The notes: generated by a model from the sequence alone, not told the origin. 64,000 bases of DNA from Rubrivivax rivuli (GCF_004016505.1 NZ_SACR01000001.1:806001-870000), one strand, 5' to 3'; positions 54,760-64,000 are shown, numbered from the stretch's first letter. Translations and numbers: made by a program.

Positions 54760-56580
54760 ATGACCCGCAAAGCCTCGATCCTGTCGCGCCTGGCCCTGGC
54801 CCTGGCGGGCCTGCTGCCGCTGGCTGCGTGGCCGTCGCCGGTGCTGGACACCCGCCCCGTGCCGCCCACGAACACCCGCAGTGCCTTGCCGGAAGGCTGG
54901 CACCACGGTGCCTTCATGGAGATCTTCGTGCGCGGCTGGCGCGACAGCAACGGTGACGGCATCGGCGACCTGCGCGGCCTCACGCAGAGCCTCGACCACC
55001 TGCAGGAACTGGGCGTGCGCGGCCTGTGGCTGATGCCCATCACCGCCAACGCCGACGGCGACCACGGCTATGCCACCACCGATTTCCGCGCCATCGCGCC
55101 GGAGTACGGCACGCTGGAAGACTTCGACGAACTGCTGCGCGAAGCCCACCGGCGCGGCATCGGCGTGATCATGGATTACGTGATCAACCACAGCGCCGCC
55201 CAGCACCCGATGTTCTTGCAGGCGCTGAAGGGCCCCGACAACCCCTTCCGCCCCTGGTTCGTGTGGTCGGAGGCGATGCCCGTGGGCTGGGACATCTGGG
55301 GCAAGAACCCCTGGTACGCCGCCGAAGACCAGCCCTGGCTGTTCACCGGTGACGTGAAGCAGCTGCCCCCGCCCAGCGCCGGCGCGAAGAACTTCTACTT
55401 CGGCACCTTCGGGCCGCACATGCCCGACTTCAACTTCCGCCACCCGCCAGTGCTGCAGTACCACGAGGACAGCCTGCGCTTCTGGCTCAACCGCGGGCTC
55501 GATGGCTACCGGCTCGACGCCGTGCCCCACCTGCTGGAAGGCGACGCCGTGCGCTGGAACGACCAGCCCGAGAGCCGCGCGCTCACCAAGCGCCTGCAAG
55601 ACCTGATCAAGGGCTACGAACACCGCTACGTCGTCTGCGAGGCCACGGCCGAGCCGGCGGCCTATGGCGACCCGGCCGTCTGCGGCGGCGCATTCGCCTT
55701 CGGCTTCGTGCACCACTACGTGAAGGCGGCACAGGGCGAGGCCGAGTCGGTGCAGAAGGTGGCCACGCATTACGACGTGGCGCAGGGCGGGGCTTCACCC
55801 ACCATGGCCACCTTCCTGAGCAACCACGACATCTTTGCCGGCCGGCGCTTGTGGGACCAGCTCGGCGGCAACGAACGCGCCTACCGCCTGGCCGCGGCCG
55901 GCTACCTGCTGCAGCCCGGCACGCCCTTCATCTACTACGGCGAAGAGATCGGCCAGGCCGGCGTGCCCGGCCTGCCGGGCGACCTGCCCTTGCGCGGCCC
56001 CTACAGTTGGACGGCCGAACCCGGCGCGGCGGGCTTCACCGCCGGCACGCCCTTCCGCCCCGTGGCGTCCAACGCCGCCACGCACAACCTGCAGGCGCAG
56101 CGCGCCGACCCTGGCAGCCTCTTCAATTTCTACAAGACGCTGCTGGCGCTGCGCAACACGCGGCCCAGCCTCGCGCGCGGGCGCATGGAGCACGGCTTCG
56201 CCCAGGGTCTGGTGGCGGGCTGGCAGCGGGTGCACGGAGGCGAGCGCGCGGTGGTGCTGGTGAACTACGGCACGCAGCTGGCGCAGGCGCAGATGGACAA
56301 GCTGCCGCCCAACGCGCGTCTGCACTCGGCCTTGCCGGCCGGCGGCGCCTTGGCGACCAAGGCCAACGCAGCGGGGCAGGCCAGCCTCTACCTGGGGCCG
56401 CAGTCGGTGCGGGTGCTGCTGGTGAACAGCGGCGCGCAAGCCGTGAACAAGGCGGCCAAGCCGGCGAAGAAGACCCCGGCGAAGAAGGGCGCCAAGGCTG
56501 CGCCGAAAAAGAAGGCCGCCGGCAAGGCGGCGCCGAAGAAGGCCGCGCCGAAGAAGGCGCCGGCCAGGAAGCCGGCCTGA
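54760..56580 (+). CDS. Exported GH13 alpha-amylase with lysine/alanine-rich tail
   Basis: A 606-residue enzyme with a signal peptide (LALALAGLLPLAAWPSP). GH13 motifs are AFMEIFVRGWRDSNGDGIGDLRG, VIMDYVINHSA, GLDGYRLDAVPH (nucleophile Asp), RYVVCEATAEP (acid/base Glu) and FLSNHDIFAG (transition-state Asp). TPFIYYGEEIGQAG follows. This pattern is shared with alpha-amylases and trehalose-synthase-like enzymes. The last 45 residues are a histone H1-like tail (AAKPAKKTPAKKGAKAA, then KAAPKKAPARKPA), unusual on an exported enzyme. It could bind acidic polymers or be a late fusion. An operator lies 41 bp before the start. Confidence 0.92.
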   Translation: MTRKASILSRLALALAGLLPLAAWPSPVLDTRPVPPTNTRSALPEGWHHGAFMEIFVRGWRDSNGDGIGDLRGLTQSLDHLQELGVRGLWLMPITANADGDHGYATTDFRAIAPEYGTLEDFDELLREAHRRGIGVIMDYVINHSAAQHPMFLQALKGPDNPFRPWFVWSEAMPVGWDIWGKNPWYAAEDQPWLFTGDVKQLPPPSAGAKNFYFGTFGPHMPDFNFRHPPVLQYHEDSLRFWLNRGLDGYRLDAVPHLLEGDAVRWNDQPESRALTKRLQDLIKGYEHRYVVCEATAEPAAYGDPAVCGGAFAFGFVHHYVKAAQGEAESVQKVATHYDVAQGGASPTMATFLSNHDIFAGRRLWDQLGGNERAYRLAAAGYLLQPGTPFIYYGEEIGQAGVPGLPGDLPLRGPYSWTAEPGAAGFTAGTPFRPVASNAATHNLQAQRADPGSLFNFYKTLLALRNTRPSLARGRMEHGFAQGLVAGWQRVHGGERAVVLVNYGTQLAQAQMDKLPPNARLHSALPAGGALATKANAAGQASLYLGPQSVRVLLVNSGAQAVNKAAKPAKKTPAKKGAKAAPKKKAAGKAAPKKAAPKKAPARKPA

Positions 56581-56623
56581 CCGGCCGCCGGCCCGCGGGG
56601 GCGCGGCGGCGCGGCCTTGGGCC

Positions 56624-57514
56624 TCAGCCCGCGCGGCGACGCCGCGCCAGGCCCGCCACGGCGAGCAGGCCGCCGGCCATCAGCGCCCAGGTGCCGGGTT
56701 CGGGCACGGGGCTGTTGATGGTGAAGCTGCTGTTCACCGAGAAGGCTTCGCCGGGCGCCAGCGTGCGGGTCCACTGGAAGCCCACCGCGCCGTCGCTGGA
56801 AACCCAGTCGGGCTGCACCGTGCCGGCCAGCGTGCCCAGGTTGCTGCTGCCGCCGTTGAGGCCACCGCGCAGCGAGGCGCCGGTGGCGAACAGGTAGCGC
56901 TGCGCGCCCGTGCCCTGGAACTCGGCGTAGTTGCCGCTGGCGTCGAAGGCGCGACCGCTCACGGCATTGGCGTCCAGCACGCGGAAGGTGTCGCCGCCGG
57001 GGCCGCTGGCGCCGGTGATGTCGAGATCGAGCTCGTGGAAGAGGTTGAAGGCGATGGGCGCGGCGTTGCCGCTGCTGGCGCGGAAGCTCAGCGCCGTGTC
57101 CACGCGCGCCTGCCCGGGCACTGTGGTGGTGCCGGCGGCCAGTTCGGTGAGGGTGATCGTCATCACCGCGTCCCAGCGCGCGAAGCCGGCCGTGCCGGCG
57201 CCGGCGTTGGTCCAGGTGAAGGTGGCCACGTTGCCGGCGTAGCTGGCTGCGGGCGTGTCCAGCGCGCTGAAGGGGCGGTTGGTGGTGCCCACGCCTTGGT
57301 TGTAGCTCCAGCCGTAGCGGTAGAGCATGTCGGTGGCGAAGGCGCCGTTGCTGCCGAAGAAGAGGTTGGCGTTGCCCGTGCCCGCGGCCAGCGGCGTGCC
57401 CGTGAACTGCAGGTAGGTGCTGCCGCTCTGCACCGTGCCTTGGGCGGCGGCCGAGGTGGTGCCCAGCGCCAGGGTGGCGGCCAGGGCGAAGGTATTCAGG
57501 AGGTGCAGGCGCAT
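56624..57514 (-). CDS. PEP-CTERM sorting domain protein
   Basis: A 296-residue exported protein with signal peptide (TFALAATLALGTTSAAAQG). The middle (about 30-265) is a beta-rich domain without cysteine that I cannot assign to a known family. The C-terminus is a textbook PEP-CTERM signal: VPEPGTWALMAGG, hydrophobic AVAGLA, then RRRRAG. Exosortase would cleave it and attach it to the envelope or pass it to the extracellular matrix. It starts 70 bp after the MFS gene on the same strand and converges with the amylase gene. Confidence 0.88.
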   Translation of the reverse strand: MRLHLLNTFALAATLALGTTSAAAQGTVQSGSTYLQFTGTPLAAGTGNANLFFGSNGAFATDMLYRYGWSYNQGVGTTNRPFSALDTPAASYAGNVATFTWTNAGAGTAGFARWDAVMTITLTELAAGTTTVPGQARVDTALSFRASSGNAAPIAFNLFHELDLDITGASGPGGDTFRVLDANAVSGRAFDASGNYAEFQGTGAQRYLFATGASLRGGLNGGSSNLGTLAGTVQPDWVSSDGAVGFQWTRTLAPGEAFSVNSSFTINSPVPEPGTWALMAGGLLAVAGLARRRRAG

Positions 57515-57584
57515 GGTGACAAGGCCCCGTCAGGGGGCACGCGGTGGAACAGGGGCTGCCAGTCTGCCGCTGCCCGGGGGGCGG

Positions 57585-59009
57585 TCAAGCCCGTGTTTCC
57601 AGGGGCTCTGCCCCTTGGTGCTGTGCGCCGGGTGCTGCGCGCAAGGCCAGCGTCACCGCGGCCATCAGCACCATCGCGGCGGCCACGCCGGCGTAGGCCA
57701 GCATCAGGCCGTGGGCGCCGCCACCGGCGAAGTCGGCCACCGCGCCGATCACCGTGGCCGAGAGCAGCGTGCCCACGCTGGTGAAGATGTTGACCAGCCC
57801 TTGCGCCGCGCCGCGCTGCGCTGCGGGTGCTTCGTCGATGGCGATGCTGCGCAGCGCGCCGCCCACCACCACGCCCACGCCCAGGCCCACGGGCAGGGTG
57901 GCGGCGATGAAGCCCCACCAGCCCCAGCCCGGCCAGGCGCTCGCGCCATAGCCCAGCGCCAGCAGCATGAAGCCGGCCAGCACCACGCGCCGCGCGCCCC
58001 AGGGCAGCAGCAGGCGCCCCGCACCCACCGAGCCCAGCATGGAGCACAGCACCATCGGCAGCAGCACGAAGCCGCCGTTCTCGCGCGCCACGCCGTGCGC
58101 CAGCGTGGCGATGCTGGTGAGGAAGATCACGCTGCCCATGCCGAAGCCGGCGCCTGCGGTGAGCAAGTAGGTCAGCGCGAGCTGGCGCTGTTGCAGCAGT
58201 GCCAGCGGGATCATCGGCCGCTGGCCGCGCGCCGCGGCGCGCGTTTCCACCCACAGCAGCAGCACCAGGCCCGCGGCGGCGGCCGCCAGCAGGCCCGGCC
58301 ACAGCGTCCGGCCCGGCAGTCCGTCGAGCCCGCGCGTGATGCCTAGCACCAGGCAGATGAGCGTGACGAAGACGAGCACGAGGCCGGCCCAGTCCAGCCG
58401 CGGCAGTGCGCCCGGCGCGGCGGCCTGGCGCGGCAGTGCGCGCAGGCCCAGCGCCATCACCAGCGCCGCAATCGGCAGGTTCAGCAGGAAGATCCAGTGC
58501 CAGCTGGCCACCGTCATCAGCAGCGCGGCCAGGGGCGGGCCCAGCACGAAGGCCATGCCGTAGGTGGCGCCGATGAGGCCCAGGGCGCGGCCGCGCTGCG
58601 CCGGCGGCAGCGCGTCGCCGATCACGGCGCTGGCCGTGGGGATGATGCCGCCACCGCCCAGGCCCTGCAGCGCGCGGCCGGCCAGCAGCGTGGCGAAGTT
58701 CGGCGCCAGTGCCACCAGCAGCGAGCCGGCGGCGAACAGGCCCACGCTGGAGAGGAAGACGGGCCGGCGGCCGTGGCGGTCGCCCAGGTTGGCCATCAGC
58801 GCGGTGCTGGGCAGGCTGAAGAGGATGAAGGCCACCATCAGCAGCCCGGCCTCTTGCAGGCTGAGCCCGAAGCTCGCGCGCAGCACGGGGATGGCCGGCG
58901 CCAGCACGGCCGTGTCCAGCGCGGCCATGAAGACGCCGATGAACAGCACCGGCAGCAGCCGGGGCGGCGCGGTGGGGGCGGGGGCGGAGGGGGCGTCTGG
59001 GGTCGACAA
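57585..59009 (-). CDS. MFS drug-efflux-type transporter (DHA2-like)
   Basis: A 474-residue membrane protein with about fourteen helices. N-terminal FIGVFMAALDTAVLAPAIPVL carries the antiporter LD motif; LMANLGDRHGRRPVFLSS is the loop 2-3 signature and ALQGLGGGGIIPTASAVIGD matches motif C-like. It resembles EmrB/QacA-type exporters driven by the proton gradient. The substrate is unknown. No regulator gene is adjacent. Confidence 0.9.
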   Translation of the reverse strand: MSTPDAPSAPAPTAPPRLLPVLFIGVFMAALDTAVLAPAIPVLRASFGLSLQEAGLLMVAFILFSLPSTALMANLGDRHGRRPVFLSSVGLFAAGSLLVALAPNFATLLAGRALQGLGGGGIIPTASAVIGDALPPAQRGRALGLIGATYGMAFVLGPPLAALLMTVASWHWIFLLNLPIAALVMALGLRALPRQAAAPGALPRLDWAGLVLVFVTLICLVLGITRGLDGLPGRTLWPGLLAAAAAGLVLLLWVETRAAARGQRPMIPLALLQQRQLALTYLLTAGAGFGMGSVIFLTSIATLAHGVARENGGFVLLPMVLCSMLGSVGAGRLLLPWGARRVVLAGFMLLALGYGASAWPGWGWWGFIAATLPVGLGVGVVVGGALRSIAIDEAPAAQRGAAQGLVNIFTSVGTLLSATVIGAVADFAGGGAHGLMLAYAGVAAAMVLMAAVTLALRAAPGAQHQGAEPLETRA

Positions 59010-59044
59010 AACCCGCCGATTCTAGGCAGCCGGCCTTCGCGCGC

Positions 59045-60580
59045 TCAGGCCGCGAGCAGCGGGAAGGCCGCGCGTCCCGTGGCTGCTGCCATGCGCGCCA
59101 GGGTGGGCGCCAGATCGGCCGGCACCTGCGACCAGGTGAAGCGCCAGCTCCAGTTGCCGCGGTCGGTGCCAGGCAGGTTCATGCGGTGCTCGCCGCCGAG
59201 CGAGAGCACGTCCTGCATCGTGAACAGCGCCAGCGCCGCCACCGAACGGCTGGCGGCGCGCACCAGGGCCATCGGCACGTCGCTGCCATCGCCCGTGCCG
59301 CCGGGGCCGCCGGCCTGCAGGTACTCGGCCGCAAAGGCCCGGTGCGCGGCCGGCGCGTGGCGCCACCAGCCCAGGGCGGTGTCGCTGTCGTGCGTGCTGC
59401 TGTAGGCCAGGCAGGCCGGCACGTGGTGGTGGGGCAGGAAGCCGTGGTTCGCGTCGCCGCTGAAGGCCTCCTGCACGATGCGCATGCCGGGGAAGCCGAA
59501 GTGGTCGCGCAGCGCGATGACGTCGGGCGTGATGGTGCCCAGGTCTTCGGCCACGATGGGCAGCGCGCCCAGCGCATCTTGGATCGCCTGGAACAGCGCG
59601 ACGCCCGGGCCCGGGGCCCAGCGGCCTTCGCGCGCGGTGGGGCAGCTGGCGGGCACTTCCCAGTAGCCGGCGAAGCCGCGGAAGTGGTCGATGCGGAAGA
59701 CATCGGCCTGCGCCAGCGCGCGCCGCACCCGCGCCACCCACCAGGCGTAGCCCTCGGCGGCCATGCGGTCCCAGCGGTACAGCGGGTTGCCCCAGCGCTG
59801 GCCGTCGGGGCTGAAGCCGTCGGGCGGGCAGCCGGCCACCACCGTGGGCTGGTGATGTTCGTCGAGGAAGTAGAGATCGGGCCGGGCCCAGACATCCGCG
59901 CTGTCGTGCGCCACGAAGATGGGCAGGTCGCCCATCAGCCGCACGCCGCGCGCTTGGGCGTGTGCGCGCAGCGCGGCGAGCTGTTCGTCGAAGCACCACT
60001 GCACGAAGGCGTGGGTGTCGCGCGCGGCGGCCAGGCTCGTGCGCGCGGCCTGCAGCGCTGCGGGCTCACGCCGGGCGAGTTCGGGCGCCCAGGCCCACCA
60101 GGGCTGGCCGCCGTGGGCGTCTTTCAGGGCCGCGAAGAGGGTCCATTCCTCCAGCCAGCTGGCCTGCGTGGCGCGCCAGGCCGCGAAGGTGGCGCGGTCG
60201 GGCTCGCTCGCGTTCGCGAAGAAGCCCTCTGCGGCCTCGCGCAGCCGCGACCAGCGCCAGGGAATGACGGCGCCCCAATCCACGCGCGCGGCGTCGAAGG
60301 CCGGCACGTCGTGCAGCGCCTCGGCCGGCAGCCAGCCCCGCTGCACCAGCGGCGCCAGCGCCACCATCAGCCCGCTGCCCGCGAAGGCCGAGGGGCACTG
60401 GTAAGGCGAGTTGCCCGGGCCGATGGGGTTGACGGGCAGCGTCTGCCAGATCGTCTGCCCGGCGCTGGCCAGCCAGTCGACGAAACGGTAGGCCTCCTCG
60501 CCCAGGTCGCCGATGCCATGCGGCCCGGGCAGCGAGGTGATGTGCAGCACGAGGCCGCTGGCGCGTTGACGCAGGTCCAT
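59045..60580 (-). CDS. malQ: 4-alpha-glucanotransferase (amylomaltase)
   Basis: A 511-residue enzyme starting at ATG 60580. GH77 motifs are RASGLVLHITSLPGPHGIGDLG at the N-terminus, TLPVNPIGPGNSPYQCPSAFAG, LMGDLPIFVAHDSADVWA, VFRIDHFRGFAGYWEVPA (nucleophile Asp), PIVAEDLGTITPDVIALRD (acid/base Glu) and STHDSDTALGWW. It transfers glucan units between maltodextrins in the cytoplasm. It starts 20 bp after glgX and shares its transcript. Confidence 0.95.
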   Translation of the reverse strand: MDLRQRASGLVLHITSLPGPHGIGDLGEEAYRFVDWLASAGQTIWQTLPVNPIGPGNSPYQCPSAFAGSGLMVALAPLVQRGWLPAEALHDVPAFDAARVDWGAVIPWRWSRLREAAEGFFANASEPDRATFAAWRATQASWLEEWTLFAALKDAHGGQPWWAWAPELARREPAALQAARTSLAAARDTHAFVQWCFDEQLAALRAHAQARGVRLMGDLPIFVAHDSADVWARPDLYFLDEHHQPTVVAGCPPDGFSPDGQRWGNPLYRWDRMAAEGYAWWVARVRRALAQADVFRIDHFRGFAGYWEVPASCPTAREGRWAPGPGVALFQAIQDALGALPIVAEDLGTITPDVIALRDHFGFPGMRIVQEAFSGDANHGFLPHHHVPACLAYSSTHDSDTALGWWRHAPAAHRAFAAEYLQAGGPGGTGDGSDVPMALVRAASRSVAALALFTMQDVLSLGGEHRMNLPGTDRGNWSWRFTWSQVPADLAPTLARMAAATGRAAFPLLAA

Positions 60581-60600
60581 GGTGTTCGGCGCTCTCAGGT

Positions 60601-62676
60601 TCAGGGCAGGCGCTGCAGCACGCGCAGGCCGCGCGGGGGCAGCGGGGCGCCGGCGGTGGCGGGCGGTGGGGTGAGGTCCGGGGGCTCGCTGCACAGCAGC
60701 ACCTGCCAGCGGCCCGGGGGCAGGGCCAGTGGCAGCACCTCGGCGCTGCGGTTGAAGGCGATGAGCAGCGGCGCGGCGCCTGCAGCCTCGCCGGCGCGGT
60801 GCAGGTGGCACAGCAGCGGCGTGTCATCGCCGTACACCAGCCCTTCCCATCGGCGCACGATCTCGCTGAAGGCGCCCGGCCGCAGCAGCGGCTGCTGGTG
60901 ACGCAGGGCGTTGAGCTCGCCGATGAAGGCGGTGAAGGCCGCGGCCTCGGCGCCGGCGGCGGCATCGGCCGGGTCGGGCCAGGTGATCCAGCCTGTGGGG
61001 TTGTCCTGGCTCCAGGCGTTGTTGTTGCCGTGCTGCGTGTTGCCGACCTCGTCGCCGCCGCCCAGCATGGGCGTGCCGGCAGCCAGCAGCAGCGTGGCCA
61101 CGAGGGCCCGGCGCACGCGCAGCCGTGTGGCCAGCACGGCGGGGTCGGCGCTCGGCCCTTCGACGCCGAAGTTCGCGCAGACCTCGTTGTCACGCCCGTC
61201 GCGGTTGTTCTCGCCGTTGGCGTGGTTGTGCTTGCGCTCGTAGGCCACCAGGTCGGCCAGCGTGTAGCCGTCGTGCACGGCGAGGTAGTTCACGCCCGCC
61301 TGCGGGGCGCGCTGCTGCGCGGGGTGGCGATCGCGGTAGGTCTCGGCGCTGCCGTCGAAGCGTGCGGCGAACTCGGTGCGGCTGACCTCGCCATGGGGCG
61401 TGGGCTTGTGCAGCCAGTAGCCGTTGGCGGCATCGCGGAAGCGGTCGTGCCACTCCAGCCAGCGGCCGGGGAAATCGCCCACGCGGTAGCCCTGCGGGCC
61501 GGCGTCCCAGGGCTCGGCGATGAGCAGGGCTTCCTTCAGCACGGGGTCGGTGTCCAGCGCCTGGAAAAAGGGGTGGTCGCGGTCGAAGCCGCCCTCGGTG
61601 CCGCGGCCCAGCACGGCGGCCAGGTCGAAGCGGAAGCCGTCCACGCCCATCACCTGCACCCAATGGCGCAGGCTGGCCAGCGTGAAAGCCACCACCTGCG
61701 GGTGCGCGAAGTTCAGCGTGTTGCCGCAGGCGCTCCAGTTCAGCGGGCGGCCGGTGCCGTCGATCCGATACCAGCTGCGCTGGTCGAGCCCGCGGAAGCT
61801 GAGCGTGGGCCCGAAGTGGTTGCCTTCGGGGGTGTGGTTGTAGACCACGTCCAGCACCACCTCCAGCCCCTGCGCGTGCAGCGCATCGACCATGGCGCGG
61901 AACTCGGCGTTCACCGCGGCCGGGTCTTGCGGCGTGCGGCTGTAGCGCGGCGTGGGGCAGAAGAACCCCAGGGTGTTGTAGCCCCAGTAGTTCACCAGGC
62001 CCGGCGGCAGCATCGGCTCGTTCAGCGCGTAGTGCACCGGCAGCAGGCTCAGCGTGGTGATGCCCAGGCGCTTGAAGTGCGCGAGGGCCGCCGGGTGCGC
62101 CAGCGCTGCGTAGGTGCCGCGCAGTTCGGGCGGGATGCCGGGGTGCTGCTGGCTGAAACCCTTGACGTGCACTTCGTAGAGCACGCGCTCGGCCGCGGCG
62201 ATGCGGGGCTTGTGTTGCGCCGGCCGCAGTGCCGGCATCGGTGCAGGGACCCGGGCCTTCAGCGCCCAGGCCGCGTTGTCGCTGGCCTCGAAGGCGGTGT
62301 CGGGGTCCTGGCCCAGCACGTAGCCATGGTGCTCGGGCCGCCAGCTGAAGCTGCCGACGATCTCCTGCGCCGCCGGGTCGAGCAGCAGCTTGTGCGCGTT
62401 GTAGCGGTGGCCCTCGGCCGGCGCCCAGGGCCCGTGGGCGCGCAGGCCGTACAACTGCCCGGGCGCCAGGCCGGGCACGAAGCCGTGCCACAGGCCGTCG
62501 GCCGTGGGGCCGTGCAGGCGGTATCGGCGTTCCTCCGCACCTTGTTCGTCGAAGAGGCACAGTTGCAGCGCGCGGGCATGCGCTGCGAAGACGACGAAGT
62601 TCACGCCGCCGTCGCGGGCTTGCGCACCCCAGGGTTCCAGGCGGCCGGGGGACGGCGTCAAAGGCGCGTTGTTCAT
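60601..62676 (-). CDS. glgX: Glycogen debranching enzyme GlgX
   Basis: A 691-residue enzyme. The N-terminal CBM48 region (LEPWGAQARDGGVNFVVFAAHARALQLCLFD) is followed by the isoamylase-type GH13 domain: VLDVVYNHTPEGNHFGPTLSFRG, GVDGFRFDLAAVLGRG (nucleophile Asp), ALLIAEPWDAGPQGY (acid/base Glu), and VAYERKHNHANGENNRDG typical of GlgX. It removes alpha-1,6 branches of limit glycogen or imported dextrins. The start ATG 62676 has no ribosome binding site and lies inside operator 3, so the mRNA may be leaderless or the true start may be slightly downstream. Confidence 0.95.
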   Translation of the reverse strand: MNNAPLTPSPGRLEPWGAQARDGGVNFVVFAAHARALQLCLFDEQGAEERRYRLHGPTADGLWHGFVPGLAPGQLYGLRAHGPWAPAEGHRYNAHKLLLDPAAQEIVGSFSWRPEHHGYVLGQDPDTAFEASDNAAWALKARVPAPMPALRPAQHKPRIAAAERVLYEVHVKGFSQQHPGIPPELRGTYAALAHPAALAHFKRLGITTLSLLPVHYALNEPMLPPGLVNYWGYNTLGFFCPTPRYSRTPQDPAAVNAEFRAMVDALHAQGLEVVLDVVYNHTPEGNHFGPTLSFRGLDQRSWYRIDGTGRPLNWSACGNTLNFAHPQVVAFTLASLRHWVQVMGVDGFRFDLAAVLGRGTEGGFDRDHPFFQALDTDPVLKEALLIAEPWDAGPQGYRVGDFPGRWLEWHDRFRDAANGYWLHKPTPHGEVSRTEFAARFDGSAETYRDRHPAQQRAPQAGVNYLAVHDGYTLADLVAYERKHNHANGENNRDGRDNEVCANFGVEGPSADPAVLATRLRVRRALVATLLLAAGTPMLGGGDEVGNTQHGNNNAWSQDNPTGWITWPDPADAAAGAEAAAFTAFIGELNALRHQQPLLRPGAFSEIVRRWEGLVYGDDTPLLCHLHRAGEAAGAAPLLIAFNRSAEVLPLALPPGRWQVLLCSEPPDLTPPPATAGAPLPPRGLRVLQRLP

Positions 62677-62690
62677 GTAGTTATGCTACA
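62676..62690. promoter_or_regulatory. Maltodextrin-type operator 3 (TGTAG-N5-CTACA)
   Basis: TGTAGTTATGCTACA, extended to ATGTAG-TTATG-CTACAT (62675-62691), is a perfect inverted repeat like those near pulA and the amylase gene. It overlaps the glgX start codon, so a bound repressor would block initiation directly. Confidence 0.7.
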
Positions 62691-62722
62691 TCTGCGCGGC
62701 TGCGGTGTCATCGCGCTGGCAC

Positions 62723-62749
62723 GCAAGTTGTTGATTTTCAATAACTTGC
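62723..62749. repeat. 27-bp imperfect palindrome in the glgX-malK divergent region
   Basis: GCAAGTT at 62723-62729 and AACTTGC at 62743-62749 are perfect arms, with inner TTGA and TCAA also symmetric. It lies between the two divergent genes and may be a second regulator site or a hairpin. Confidence 0.45.
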
Positions 62750-62796
62750 AGCTTTGCACCTAGGGCTGTTGCGGATGTGGCTGGCGGAGATGCGGC

Positions 62797-62811
62797 GGTA
62801 TATTCGCTACA
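62797..62811. promoter_or_regulatory. Degenerate operator 4 before the ABC ATPase gene
   Basis: GGTATATTCGCTACA keeps the CTACA half and three of five bases of the other half of the TGTAG-N5-CTACA motif. It is 39 bp before the GTG start at 62851. TATATT (62799-62804) inside it could act as the -10 box, so binding would block transcription. Confidence 0.4.
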
Positions 62812-62850
62812 TCACCGCGGGTCTGCAGCCCGTGTTCTGGAGACAAGCGC

Positions 62851-63955
<1,105 letters not shown>

Positions 63956-63966
<11 letters not shown>

Positions 63967-64000
63967 TCGTTCCCAGCGCCGTGCGCTCGCCGCGGTCTTG
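63956..64000 (+). CDS. Possible start of next gene, cut by window edge
   Basis: ATG 63956 opens a frame, MRRDRSQRRALAAVL, that overlaps the end of the ABC ATPase gene by 11 bp and runs off the window. Paired arginines followed by a hydrophobic stretch look like the beginning of a signal peptide, as expected for a binding protein of the same transporter. Only 15 codons are visible, so this is tentative. Confidence 0.35.

Noticed and set aside
62717..62732. Possible sigma-54 promoter (TGGCACG-N4-TTGTT) before the ABC ATPase gene
   Set aside because: The -24 half is perfect but the -12 half has GT instead of the nearly invariant GC, no enhancer site is visible, and it overlaps a palindrome. Probably chance.
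63967..64000. Separate small gene at the right edge starting with GTG
   Set aside because: Only a few codons are visible and no ribosome binding site is seen; the frame from ATG 63956 is slightly more plausible and is listed instead.

Overview
The window is a very GC-rich (about 70%), densely coding chromosomal segment of a betaproteobacterium of the order Burkholderiales. The gene content fits the Rubrivivax / Roseateles / Leptothrix / Ideonella type. Pointers are a PhaM polyhydroxyalkanoate-granule protein, a separate homocysteine-binding half of methionine synthase, a Bug-family binding protein, a ferrooxidans-type glutamate-cysteine ligase, PEP-CTERM proteins, and hemE next to priA. I see no rRNA, tRNA, insertion sequence, prophage or CRISPR array. 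The genus is inferred from gene content only.

Layout. 1-9.6 kb: a truncated FIST sensor gene, phaM and a TraB/GumN-like gene face a penicillin-acylase-family hydrolase; then a DUF418 membrane protein, a retropepsin-like protease, an FAA hydrolase and a DUF3108 protein. 9.8-15.6 kb: a secreted gingipain-like (C25) cysteine peptidase ending in a dockerin, directly followed by a PEP-CTERM-anchored cohesin-like protein, a GGDEF-EAL protein and a membrane protein. 15.7-22.4 kb: metH N-terminal half, secreted M14 carboxypeptidase, kup and gshA. 22.6-31.4 kb: glnK-amtB with sigma-54 and NtrC sites, comM, a TPR-methyltransferase, a Bug protein, an ArsC-like protein and priA. 31.4-31.8 kb is a non-coding, less GC-rich gap with DnaA-box-like sequences and repeats, followed by hemE and an S9 peptidase.

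35-48 kb: a catabolic cluster controlled from one divergent promoter region. On the minus strand are a TetR regulator, a VOC protein, a pyridine-hydroxylase-like FAD monooxygenase, a complete Liv-type ABC importer, XdhC and a Rossmann protein. On the plus strand are the three subunits of a molybdenum hydroxylase. Together they look like import and oxidation of an aromatic or N-heteroaromatic substrate that I cannot name.

48-51 kb: a compact four-gene cassette of a secreted RR-signal protein, a PqqD-like protein, an HPr-kinase-like protein and a nucleotidyltransferase. It resembles the kinase / PqqD / nucleotidyltransferase tailoring genes of some lasso-peptide clusters but has no lasso cyclase or protease, so it is a candidate uncharacterised modification system.

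51-64 kb: a lipocalin, then a maltodextrin system. It comprises an exported pullulanase and alpha-amylase (divergent pair), cytoplasmic GlgX and MalQ, and a MalK/UgpC-type ATPase divergent from glgX. Both divergent regions carry the inverted repeat TGTAG-N5-CTACA, which suggests one shared regulator. A second PEP-CTERM protein and an MFS exporter lie between.
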